Assembly: GCF_030445035.2 (NCBI RefSeq)
Contig: NC_080699.1
Span: 1 to 64,000 of the forward strand
Direction: 5' to 3'
Origin: Dasypus novemcinctus
Lineage: Eukaryota > Chordata > Mammalia > Cingulata > Dasypodidae
Length of the DNA: 64,000 nt
A program made the position numbers and the translations under genes. The notes under the pieces are model-generated. The model had not been told where the DNA came from. It searched no databases and worked only from the letters and a program-made list of their open reading frames with translations. This document shows, piece by piece, positions 48,605-57,600 of this stretch; the stretch's first letter is position 1; each line of letters starts with the position of its first letter.

Positions 48605-48728
48605 TGACATCACGGGAGGGGTGGTGACGTCACAAGAGCCAAGCTGCGAGCCGCCCTCTGATTGGACGAGGGCGTGGATAAAAGGCCGGTTGCTGGGGCG
48701 AGGCCAAGCAGACGCTCCGCGAGTAGCG
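48605..48728 (+). promoter_or_regulatory. Core promoter: two CRE-like sites, inverted CCAAT box, TATA-like box
   Basis: TGACATCA at 48,605-48,612 and a perfect palindromic CRE, TGACGTCA, at 48,625-48,632. ATTGG (inverted CCAAT) lies at 48,661-48,665 and GATAAAAGG at 48,677-48,685. Spacing puts a transcription start near 48,705-48,715, about 15-25 bases before the start codon. CREs are bound by CREB/CREM/ATF factors. The set is what a real RNA polymerase II promoter looks like, and it is not part of a repeat I recognise. Confidence 0.72.
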
Positions 48729-50183
48729 ATGGCGCCTCTGCGGCTGCTGCTGCTGCTGCTGCTCCAGGCGGGTGAGGGGTGCCCCCTCGCCCCCTCGACC
48801 GCTCCCGGACCCCCTGCCCAGACAGCGGGGTTCCCCTTGTTCGCATCTTCCTTCGCTCCCCTTTGCGGGACCGGGAGTCTGCGGACCCGCACTCGACGCC
48901 CTCTGGACCCGCTCCTGCCTGCGGACCCCCCATGGCAGCCGTCAGGGTTCGAGGCCCCGGTGTTACCCCGGCGACCACGGACCCGCACCAGACACCCCCT
49001 GGACGCCCCCCTGCCTGCGGACCCCCCATGGCAGCCGTCAGGGTTCGAGCCCCCGGTGTTACCCCAGCGACCACGGACCCGCACCAGACACCCCCTGGAC
49101 GCCCCCCTGCCTGCAGACCCCCCATCCCAGCCTGCAGTGTGCGAGCCCCTGCCAATCCAACACCAACTATGGAACTGCACTCGACCCCCCCTGGACGCCC
49201 CCCTGCCTGTGGACCCCCCATCCCAGCCTTCAGTGTGTGAGCCCCCTCTGTTACACCAACCAGGGAACGACTCCCAATGCCCCCCGGACACCCCCCTGCC
49301 TGCAGACCCCCCACCCCAGCCTTCAGTGTGTGAGCCCCCTCTGTTACACCAACCAGGGAACGACTCCCAATGCCCCCCGGACACCCCCCTGCCTGCAGAC
49401 CCCCCATCCCAGCCTTCAGTGTGTGAGCCCCCGCTGTTACACCAACCAGGGAACGACTCCCAGAGCCCCCTGGACGCCCCCCTGCCTGTGGACACCTCAC
49501 CCCAGCCTTCAGTGTGTGAGCCCCCCCTGTTATACCAAACAGGGAACGACTCCCAGTGCCCCCTGGATGCCCCCCTGCCTGCAGACCCCCCATCCCAGCC
49601 TGCAGTGTGCGAGCCCCTGCCAATCCAACACCAACTATGGAACTGCACTCGACCCCCCCTGGACCCCCTCCAGCCTGTGGACCCCCCATCACTACCCTCT
49701 GTTGGAGCCCCCGTTTATCTACCACCAGCCAAGGACCTGCACTGGATGCCCCCTGGACCCCCTCCTGCCTGCCCCATCCCAGCCCTTAGTGTCCGAGCCC
49801 CCGCTGTCCCCCTGACGGCCAGGGCTGAAGATCTTCATCTGGAGACTGACCTCCACCTGCTGTCCTGGTGGCGAGTCATCTGGGGAGCCCTCTGCGTGAT
49901 GGCCCTTGTGCTATTAGAAGACAAAGAATGGCAAGAGCTCGAGCAGACATACCTGGACCTCAAAGAGTTGTCAATAACAACAAAAGTCCTACTTTATAAG
50001 TGTGATCAACAACTTGAACTCATAAAAACAACTTTCCAGGCAACGAATAACAACCTCATCAAGGAAGGACAGGACATGAAGAACGTTGCTGAGCGGCGGG
50101 CCTCCCTGAGCACACTCAGAAACGCTGAGGCATTTCCAGCAAAGCCCGGGGATGACCATGCAGAGCAGGGGGTCCCTGGCTGA
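48729..50183 (+). CDS. Unrecognised single-pass membrane protein with proline-rich tandem repeats (484 aa)
   Basis: I do not recognise this protein. The start at 48,729 (gcgATGG) is preferred because it follows the TATA-like box and begins a signal peptide, MAPLRLLLLLLLQAGEG. The frame is open further upstream to 48,366 but would precede the promoter. Residues ~53-355 are 9-10 repeats of 31-32 residues around 'PLDAPLPADPPSQPSVCEPP'. They carry paired Cys (VCEP...SQC) and sequons (GNDS, WNCT), so a glycosylated luminal or extracellular domain is inferred. A membrane segment follows at ~377-396 ('WWRVIWGALCVMALVLL'), then a ~90-residue tail with coiled-coil character ('EWQELEQTYLDLKELS'). Only this frame runs through repeats, membrane segment and tail. 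A strong splice-donor-like GTGAGG at 48,772 is the main caution: the repeats could be intronic. However, a splice from it to the AG at 49,821-49,822 would break the frame. A single-exon gene or an incomplete gene model is possible. Confidence 0.62.
   Translation: MAPLRLLLLLLLQAGEGCPLAPSTAPGPPAQTAGFPLFASSFAPLCGTGSLRTRTRRPLDPLLPADPPWQPSGFEAPVLPRRPRTRTRHPLDAPLPADPPWQPSGFEPPVLPQRPRTRTRHPLDAPLPADPPSQPAVCEPLPIQHQLWNCTRPPLDAPLPVDPPSQPSVCEPPLLHQPGNDSQCPPDTPLPADPPPQPSVCEPPLLHQPGNDSQCPPDTPLPADPPSQPSVCEPPLLHQPGNDSQSPLDAPLPVDTSPQPSVCEPPLLYQTGNDSQCPLDAPLPADPPSQPAVCEPLPIQHQLWNCTRPPLDPLQPVDPPSLPSVGAPVYLPPAKDLHWMPPGPPPACPIPALSVRAPAVPLTARAEDLHLETDLHLLSWWRVIWGALCVMALVLLEDKEWQELEQTYLDLKELSITTKVLLYKCDQQLELIKTTFQATNNNLIKEGQDMKNVAERRASLSTLRNAEAFPAKPGDDHAEQGVPG
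48888..49790 (+). repeat. Coding minisatellite, 93-96-bp unit, 9-10 copies
   Basis: Units are all multiples of three (93 or 96 bp), so the frame is kept through the array. 'cccccatggcagccgtc' recurs 96 bp apart (48,930 and 49,026). A segment of about 95 bp (49,101-49,195) is repeated almost exactly at about 49,569-49,663, 468 bp or five units away. The last unit(s), after 49,670, are degenerate. Confidence 0.9.
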
Positions 50184-50356
50184 GCTCCACCAGGTCCAGG
50201 AGGTGGTGGAGGGTTACGGCAGGAGGCAGAGCAGTGCAATCAGCGTTACAAAATAAACATAGAGTGAAAGCCCTACAACGCCCACCCCAGGAGGACGCGG
50301 AGGGTCCTGAGGCTGTGCCGTCTCCTGGAGGAGAGGTGGCCCTGAACTTGCCCCCC

Positions 50357-50362
50357 AATAAA
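50357..50362 (+). terminator. Poly(A) signal AATAAA
   Basis: AATAAA 174 bases after the stop codon at 50,181-50,183, the likely mRNA 3' end of the repeat-protein gene. Another AATAAA is at about 50,251. The next 15 bases run directly into an LTR. Confidence 0.6.
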
Positions 50363-50377
50363 GGACTTTTATTCCAT

Positions 50378-51012
50378 TATTAGTTTGCCAAATGGATTTT
50401 TATGTGAAGTACCAGAAATCAGATTTTATAAAGGGTGCTTATTTGGGTAAAATCTTAGTCCCAAGGCCCTAAAGATTCCAACTCAAGGCTGCTCTCACCA
50501 GTCTCAACACGTGCTTCCATGCATTGAAGCAAGATTCCGCTGCTCTCTGCAAGGGTTCAGCCTGCCTCTGGACTTCCTCTCTCCTGGCACAGGGCTCGCT
50601 TCTTTCTGGGCTTTTTATGTCAGCCTTGGCTGTCTTCCCAAGGTCAGCTGTGAGCTATCTGGCAAATGGTCCCTCTCTCCCCAGGGCCTTAGCTGTTTGA
50701 GCCTTCTCCTTTCTGTCATGTGGCAGGATCAAAATAACAAGGTTCTCTCCTCTAGTGTCTATGGAGCTCTCTCTGTTCCCGTGCAGCTTGAGTGTCCATT
50801 TATACCAGCCCACCAAGGGGGTGGGACGCAACCTGAGTTACGCCTTACTGATGTAGCCCAATCAGAAGCCCTAAACTGATTTTTATCAAGTAAACTTAAT
50901 CAGAGGCCCCTCACAGACTTTAATACAAAGGGTATCACACCCAGAGGAATAGATTAGTTTACAAATCATCTTCCTCTTTTTGGGATTCATAAATAATCTC
51001 AAACTGTCACTG
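50378..51012 (-). repeat. LTR (MaLR/ERVL-like), minus
   Basis: The minus strand is collinear with the LTR at 4202-4707. It starts 'cagtttgagattatttatg' against 'cagtttgatatggttatg', and both end '...ggc..actaata' after a 'tttataaaa' motif. It has a TATA-like 'ggtataaatgg' on the minus strand near 50,800. The exact right edge is uncertain and no clear target duplication was seen. Confidence 0.7.
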
Positions 51013-52714
51013 TTAGCATGACAAAAAAACACCCCTGGTGTGCAGCCAGGCAAGGCAAGCCCTGGACCACAGCTGGGAGTGGAGTCAGGTCTCTTATTTT
51101 CCAGCTGGATGGACATTATTTTCTGGCTGGCTGGATCTCGAAGCAGCAGCTGTCTGCCTGGAGCCTCAGAATAGTGCCGTGAGGTGGGCAGGGTCTGAGA
51201 AGGTATCTTCACATCTCAACAGTGGTGAGCTCCAGAGAGTTAACAATGAGCACAAACTGCCTATCCTTGTCCCCTATATATCACATATATGGGCCAGAAA
51301 ACCCAGGCCTGTCCCTGTCCTGCACGTCACGTATGGACTTGTTTAATCCACGCCTGTCCCTGTCCTCTCTAAACCACATACCCGGACCCAAAATAGCCAG
51401 GTCTGCTTGCCCTCTACACATCACAGACATGGGCTCATTTAATCTGTGCCTGTCCTTCTCCTTAACATGTTTCATACATGGACTCACTTAGGGCTCAAAA
51501 TGAGCCAGAGAGGTAGGTGCTGCCATGAGGATGATGAAAGGAAAATGAAGGGAGGGAGTCTTGGCTCGTATTTATTTCTACATCAACCATTTTTGGGGTA
51601 TCTTTCCTGAAAACACACGGTGAATTTGTGGTAAAATTTGGATTCTGATCCAGATGTTGTGGCTGGAAACCACTCATTTAACCCCGTCCTATGGTTCCCA
51701 GAGAGCACATCATGACCAACAATTGCACTTACTCCAAGGGTGAAGATGGTCTGGGCGTGGGGAGCGCGTGGCAGGCACCAGGAGACGCCCCACGTCTGAG
51801 CTGAGAACTGGAGCTGAATGGACCCTGGTGACAGCAGGGAGGGGTGGGCTAACTGAAATGGCTGTTACCAAGACTAGGATTGCTACAAGGCAGGGCAGCG
51901 CCTCTTCCAAGGAGCTCCAGCTCACCTCGGTGCTCTTCTCCAGGGGGGGTGACCTGAAGTGATGTGGGACCCCCACCCCAATTTCCACCTGGACAAGAAC
52001 CCCTGTCCTCGTCCCACCGCTGAAAACTAATTGGGGGTCGAGGGTGATCCTGGTGGCACCTCACCTGGAAGCCCCAAAGCCAGGGCAGCCTGCAGCCCTG
52101 GCGAGGGTCTGCAGGAGGGTGGGCTTGCCCAGTACACGCCCCTCCAGGCCCCGTACAAGCAATTCCAGAAGGTTCCCAGGCCTGGCCCAGCCTCCCCCAC
52201 GGTCGCAAGACCCAGGTGAGCCAAGGGCAGCTTCTCTGCTCACACCCGAGGACCCCAAGTGATTCAGAACCGCTGAAAAGTGGACTGCTCGTGTCACCCC
52301 ACCCCTTCCCAGCATAGCTGGATCAGAGGCTTCAAAGAGTGTCTACACCCGGAGGCTTCGGGCTCGCCCGCAGAACCGGCCCGTGAGCAGCTCCCAGTCT
52401 CCCAGGGCCCATCCCTGCCGCGAGCCCCGCGGCTGCCCACCCCCGCGCACACACCCGCACCTCCCCCCACACACACACAGCTGCCGGCCTCCTTCCTCCC
52501 GGTGCTCACCCCCGCGCGCCTCCTTCCAGTAACAGTTACGCTGACCCCAGCCGCGGCCTCCGCGCTCAGGGTCCCAGCCCAGGGCCGACCTCCTGGCCAG
52601 ACCCGCGCCACGGCTGTTTTGCACCCGCGACGCCACATTTCAATAAGGCGCTGACAGCTGCTGTCCACTGTGGATCTGCTACTGGACAGGGGCCCTTCCG
52701 GCCCCGCCAGTATT
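51013..52714. other. Low-copy sequence with a 45-50-bp minisatellite; CpG-rich from 52.3 kb
   Basis: 51,258-51,495 has five diverged units of 45-50 bp built on 'cctgtccctgtcct' followed by a 'cac.tatgga/c' word. 52,330-52,660 is CpG-rich, with CA- and C-rich tracts at 52,440-52,490. Many frames are open on both strands but none has an identifiable product. Confidence 0.5.
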
Positions 52715-53131
52715 GAATCTTTTTTTTTAAATTTATTTGTTTATTTCTCTCCCCTCCCCCCTCTGCTGCCCCGGTTGTCTGTTCTCTGTGTCCATTTGCT
52801 GCATCTTCTTTGTTCGCTTCTGTTGTTGTCAACAGCATGGGAATCTGTGTTTCTTTTTGTTGCGTAATCTTGTTGTGTCAGCTCTCCATGTGTGCGGCGC
52901 CATTCTTGGGCAGGCTGCACTTTCTCTCGCTCTGGGTGGCTCTCCTTACTGGGCGCACTCCTTGCGCGTGGGGCTCCCCCACTCGGGAACACCCCTGCGT
53001 GGTAGGGCACTCCTTGCCCATCAGCACTGCACATGGGCCAGCTCCACACGGGTCAAGGAGGCCTGGGGTTTGAACCGCTGACCTCCCATGTGGTAGACAG
53101 ACACCCTAACCACTGGGCCAAGGCCGCTTCC
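52715..53131 (-). mobile_element. DAS-type SINE (minus)
   Basis: A T-rich start at 52,719, the DAS body in reverse, and the tRNA-like head at about 53,055-53,131. Target duplications are not clean ('tgaatcttt' against 'cagatcttt'). It interrupts a CpG-rich stretch. Confidence 0.92.
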
Positions 53132-53640
53132 CTGATCCCAGATCTTTACCCAGCCCCTGTGCTCTTCCCGTGACCGGGCTCGGCCTGAAGCCTCTTCCCC
53201 GGTCGGGCTTGCTCTGCAGGTGGATAAACCACGAGTGGCCCCAAGGGGCAGGTCCAGGGCAGAAGCTCAGTCCAGGGCCGCCTGTGCTCCTTCTCGGAGG
53301 CACCTCCCGGCCGCCACAGGCCCCACCGGCCGCCCCCACCTCCCCGAGCCACCCCCACGCCCCCCTTCCTGCCGATTCCGCCCCCACCGGCTCACCGGCA
53401 GCATCTCCCGCCTCACCTGGGCCACCCGTCCGGGGAAATCCGGCGTCTGTGCCCCCTGCCCACGGCAGCAGCCTTCGGGTTCCAGGGAAACGGCCGCGGA
53501 ACAGCTGCCCCTGCGTGGCAGCTGCGTGCAGCGTGGGGCCGGCACCGCGAGCCTTCGGAGGGCGCCGGGGGCCACCAGCCGTCTGGAATTACCTGGCATT
53601 TCTCGTGCAGCCTTGGAGGGACCGTGGGCTTAGGAGTCCA
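53132..53640. other. CpG-rich unassigned sequence
   Basis: High G+C with many CpG dinucleotides, especially 53,380-53,600. It is separated from a similar stretch at 52,330-52,660 only by a SINE. Frames of 110-158 codons are open on both strands, without domains. It could be a remnant CpG island or first exon. Nothing confirms this here. Confidence 0.4.
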
Positions 53641-56480
53641 GGATGAATTAAAAGAATTCTATACCGTGACCAAGTGGAATTTATCCCATGTATGCAAGTA
53701 TTTCAACATAAAAAAGCAATTAATGTAATACATCACATTGAAAGAATGAAGGGATAAAACCACATGATCATCTCAACTGATGCAGAAAAGTCATCTGACA
53801 AAGTCCACACCCTTTCTCGATAAAAACACTTAGAAACCTAGGAATAGAAAGGAACTTTCTCAACATGGTAAAGGACATATATGAAAAACTCACCTAACAT
53901 CACACTCAATGACAAAAGACTGAAAGCGCTCCTGTAGGATCAGGAACAAGACAAGGATGCCCCGTCACCACTGTTATCAGCCCTGTGTGGTAGTTATATA
54001 CAGAGCAATCAGGCAAGAGAAAGAGAGAAAAGTCATTTTATTGGAAAGGAAAAAGTGAAACTTTCCCTATTTGTAGATGACATGATCCTATACATGGAAA
54101 GATGTACATACAAATATAAAAAATTGAAGGTGAACCCCTATCTCATACTTGTACAAAAAAAAATTACTCAAAGTGGATCAAAGACCTAAATATAGGAGCC
54201 AAAACTATACAAATCCTAGAAGAAAACATAGGGAAGCATCTTCAAAACCTTGTGTTAGGCAATAGAGTTTCTTAGACTTCATATCTAATGACCAAGAAAA
54301 ATTAGATCGATTGGACTTCATCAAAATTGAAAATGTTTCTGCTTCAAAGGACTTCATTGTGAAAGTCAAATAACAACCTACAGAGTGGGAGAAAATATTT
54401 GGAATCCACTAAGGCTTAATATACCTTAGTAATCCTACAACTCAATAACAAAAAAAGAACAACTCAACTGAGAAAACAACCCAACAGATTTTTCTCCAAA
54501 GAAGGTCTCCAAATGACCAAAAAAGGATGAAAAGATGCTCACGATCATTAGCCATTAAGGAAATGTAAATCAAAACCACAATGATAAAGAGACCCACAGG
54601 TTCTATGGTCATGGCAGATGGAGTTCACTCCCATGTCAGTTGGCCCTTCTTTGGAGCTGGTGTTTCTGCGTGATGGAGCTGGACTCAGATGTGATCTCTT
54701 TTCACAAGCCTTTCATGCTACTTTACTGGAATTGTAGTTGGTGCTGGGGTTTAAGATATATCTAAGGGATTTGAATCTCTGGACTGACAATATGATAGCC
54801 AGGCGCTGAGCCTCAACACACTTCAGCTCCTACACTCGGATTTATTGGACTTACCCCACTCAGCTAACATGGAGTTGAAGAATGTCAACCACCACACCAT
54901 GGAGCCTAGAGTGCCTACAACTGAAAGCAGGAGGATTGCATCCAGTATCCATGTGGAATCTAAGCCCCCTCTTGACATAGATGTGCAATGGACACAACCA
55001 AGCCAAGGTCCACAGGAAGGAGGAATACAGTAGGATTAGAGTGGACTTAATGATATTCTATTCATGAACTATTGTGGTTAATAACCGAGAAAATGTGGCA
55101 TTGGTGTGGAAAAAGTGGACATGGTGGCTGCTGGGTGCGGGGAATGGGAGGAAGAGATGAGAAGTGGAGGCATTTTCAGGACTTGGAGTTGTCCTGGGTG
55201 GTGCTCCAGGGACAATTGCCGGACATTGTATGTCCTCCCATGGCCCACTGGATGGAACGTGGGAGAGTGTGGGCTATGGTGTGGACCATAGGACATGGGG
55301 TGCAGTGATGCTCAGAGATGTACTCACCAGATGCAATGGATGTGTCATGATGATGGGGGAGAGTGTTACTGTGGGGGGAGTGGTGGGGTGGGGCCGGGGG
55401 GGGCGGGGTGAATGAGGACCTCATATTTTTTGAATATAATATTTTTTAAAACATGAATAAATAAAATAAAATTTTAAAAAAACACAATGAGGTACCACTT
55501 TACACCCACTAGAAGGCTACTATTTAAAAAAAAAAAAAAAAAAAAAGGAAAATAACAAGTGTTAGGGAGGATATGGAGAATAGGAGCACTCCTTCATGGT
55601 TGATTGGTCTGAATTGTAAAATGATGCTGCCACTGCGAGTTCTGAGTCTGGTGGCTTCTCAGAAGGTATTGAATTTCCGTATGACCTGGCAATCCCACTT
55701 CTAGGTATACACCCAAAAGAATTGAAAACAGGGACTGGAACAGACACTTGCACACCAAGATTCAAAGTGACACTATTTAAAATTCCAAAATATGGAAGCA
55801 AGCCAAGTGTCCATCAACAGATGAATGGATAAACAAATTGTGGTACATAAATACAATGGAATATTATTCAGTCTTAAAGAGGAATGAAGTTCTGATATAT
55901 ATGACAACATGGATGAACGTTGAAGACAACATTTTGAGAGAAACAAGCCAGATACTAAAGTACAAACATTGTATGATCTCACTGATATGAAATAATTACT
56001 ATAAGCAAATTAGCAGAGTCAGAAACTAGAATTCAGGTTAGCAGGAGCCAGGGTGAGGATAGGGAATGGGGAATTAATGTTTATTCAATAGAGAATTTGT
56101 GTTTGAAATAAAAGAAATTTTTTGTGATAGTAGCACAACATTTTGAATGTAATTAACACTACAGAATTATATACTTGAATGTGGTTAAAAGGGAAAATTT
56201 TAGGGTTTATATGTTAGTAGAGTAATAATTTTTAAAAATTCACTGTAAAACACAAACAGTGAACCCCAAGGTGAACTATGGAATATAGTTAATAGTACAA
56301 TTATAATAATATTCTTTCTTCAGTTGTTAAAAAATGTACCATCCTAATGTGAAGTGTTGATAACTTTGGGAAAACTGTGAGTGAGGGAGAGTATATGGGA
56401 ACTCTATTTTTACCTCATGATTTTTCTTAAACCTACAATGTCTCTAATAGAAATAGAAATATAAAAAAATAACCAGAGGA
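53641..56480 (+). mobile_element. LINE-1 (RT to 3' end), interrupted
   Basis: Plus-strand L1 ORF2 from the RT region ('aggaacaagacaaggatgcc' near 53,942) with an internal deletion near 54,100. It continues to the C-terminal end and 3'UTR near 56.2-56.48 kb. It is split by an L1 tail at 54,585-55,482. Many stops are present. Confidence 0.85.
54585..55482 (+). mobile_element. 5'-truncated LINE-1 3'UTR tail
   Basis: Same 3'UTR block as the tail in MDH1, including the G-rich tract at 55,370-55,412 and an A-rich end. An 8-bp target duplication 'cacaatga' lies at 54,577-54,584 and 55,483-55,490. The host L1 reads through across the insertion. Confidence 0.92.
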
Positions 56481-57214
56481 GGAAAATGGCACCATATCAG
56501 TGGAATAACAAAAAGACTGGCAACCATTCAACAGAATCTATAGACACCAGAATTTAACAGAATCTATAGAAGCCAGAACACAAATAGCATCTTCCAAGAA
56601 GATGGAAAGAACAAAACAAAAACCTTTCTTTCAGTATGTGGTGAACATAACCTCCAAAAATGAAGGCAAAATAAAGAAGTTTTCGGAAAAGCAAGTGGTC
56701 ATAGGTTGTTTCACCAGCAGACCTGCTCAACAAGAAACATTGGAGGAGCTCTTCAGGCTGAAGGGGATCGAATGCTGACGGCCACCAGGACTTGAAGGAG
56801 AAAATGAAAAGCTCCAGACTGGGTGAGCATGTGGGTGAACAGTAACCACTGACTGTTTAAAGCAATACTAATAATGCCATGTAGGCTTTATAAGACGTGC
56901 AGAAGTAAAATACATGACCACAGTAGCACAGAGGAAGAAAAAGGGGTCGATTAATCTATTGAAAGATTCTTGCAATACTCAGGAAGTAGTAAAAGTACTA
57001 ATCTCAAGAAGATTGCAATACAGTGATGCCCACTGTGATCACTAGCATAATAAGAAAATAATAAAGAATGCATCACTAATGTGATAATATGGAAAATTGA
57101 AAAATAAAACATAAATAAACTTGATTATTTTTTAAAAGGCAAAAGGGGTAATAAAGAAACACATAATAAATGGGAAAAATAGAAAACAAACAGCAGGTTG
57201 GTAGGCTTAAACCC
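56481..57214 (+). mobile_element. Old LINE-1 fragment (ORF1 end and inter-ORF region)
   Basis: Plus-strand resemblance to the 3' part of L1 ORF1: 'aatgaaggcaaaataaag', then 'caccagcagacctgct' and 'gagctcttcaggctgaag' at 56,660-56,765. It is followed by A-rich sequence typical of older L1 families. No reading frame survives. Confidence 0.65.
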
Positions 57215-57344
57215 AGCTATATTTTATTTTATTTTATTTTTAAAAGATACTTAGATTACATAAAATGTTACATAAAAAATAGATATATACAAGGGGTTCC
57301 CATATGCCCCACTCCCACACCTCCCACTTTTCCCCTGAAGTGCC
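57215..57344 (-). mobile_element. LINE-1 3' end fragment (short 3' end type)
   Basis: Resembles 26,449-26,560: 'acttagattacataaa', then 'ttcccatatg.cccactccc'. It lies next to an LTR-like block that separates it from the large L1 on the same strand. A T/A-rich run at 57,218-57,241 is its poly(A) side. Confidence 0.65.
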
Positions 57345-57600
57345 TGTTGTTCCTTATAAGGATGTACATCCGGTTAATTAAAAGATGGCGTGTTTTTGGA
57401 GGCAGAACTAGAGACACCTGCTGTTTTCGTAAAAGTCTAAAACAGCTTCATATATAAGCATCATTGTACTAATATGAAATAAAAGCATGGAGCTGACTCT
57501 GCTTTGCTGAATGCCTGAGCGAGCTTCGTCCTCCTTACTACTAATTATCCTGGCTGCTGACTCTTATCTCCATCTCCGTTCCATAAAATTTTACACAACA
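57345..57600 (+). repeat. Probable solo LTR (256 bp)
   Basis: Starts TGTTGT and ends ACAACA, a perfect 6-bp inverted repeat of the TG...CA type. An AATAAA lies near 57,478, followed by a C/T-rich 3' part, as in LTR U5. L1 3'UTR sequence lies on both sides. I could not find a matching target duplication, so it may be a recombinant or a boundary of two insertions. Confidence 0.5.

Noticed and set aside
48366-48728. Extending the repeat-protein CDS upstream to 48,366
   Set aside because: The frame is open, but this part precedes the TATA-like box and holds a CA repeat. The ATG at 48,729 starts a signal peptide.
48506-49725. Long antisense frames (371 and 380 codons) across the repeat array
   Set aside because: The array has no stops in most frames because of its composition and unit length. 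These frames have no signal, domain or promoter, and do not continue into the membrane and tail region.
53170-53646. 158-codon frame as an exon
   Set aside because: High-GC DNA open in several frames; no splice sites or domain I could support.
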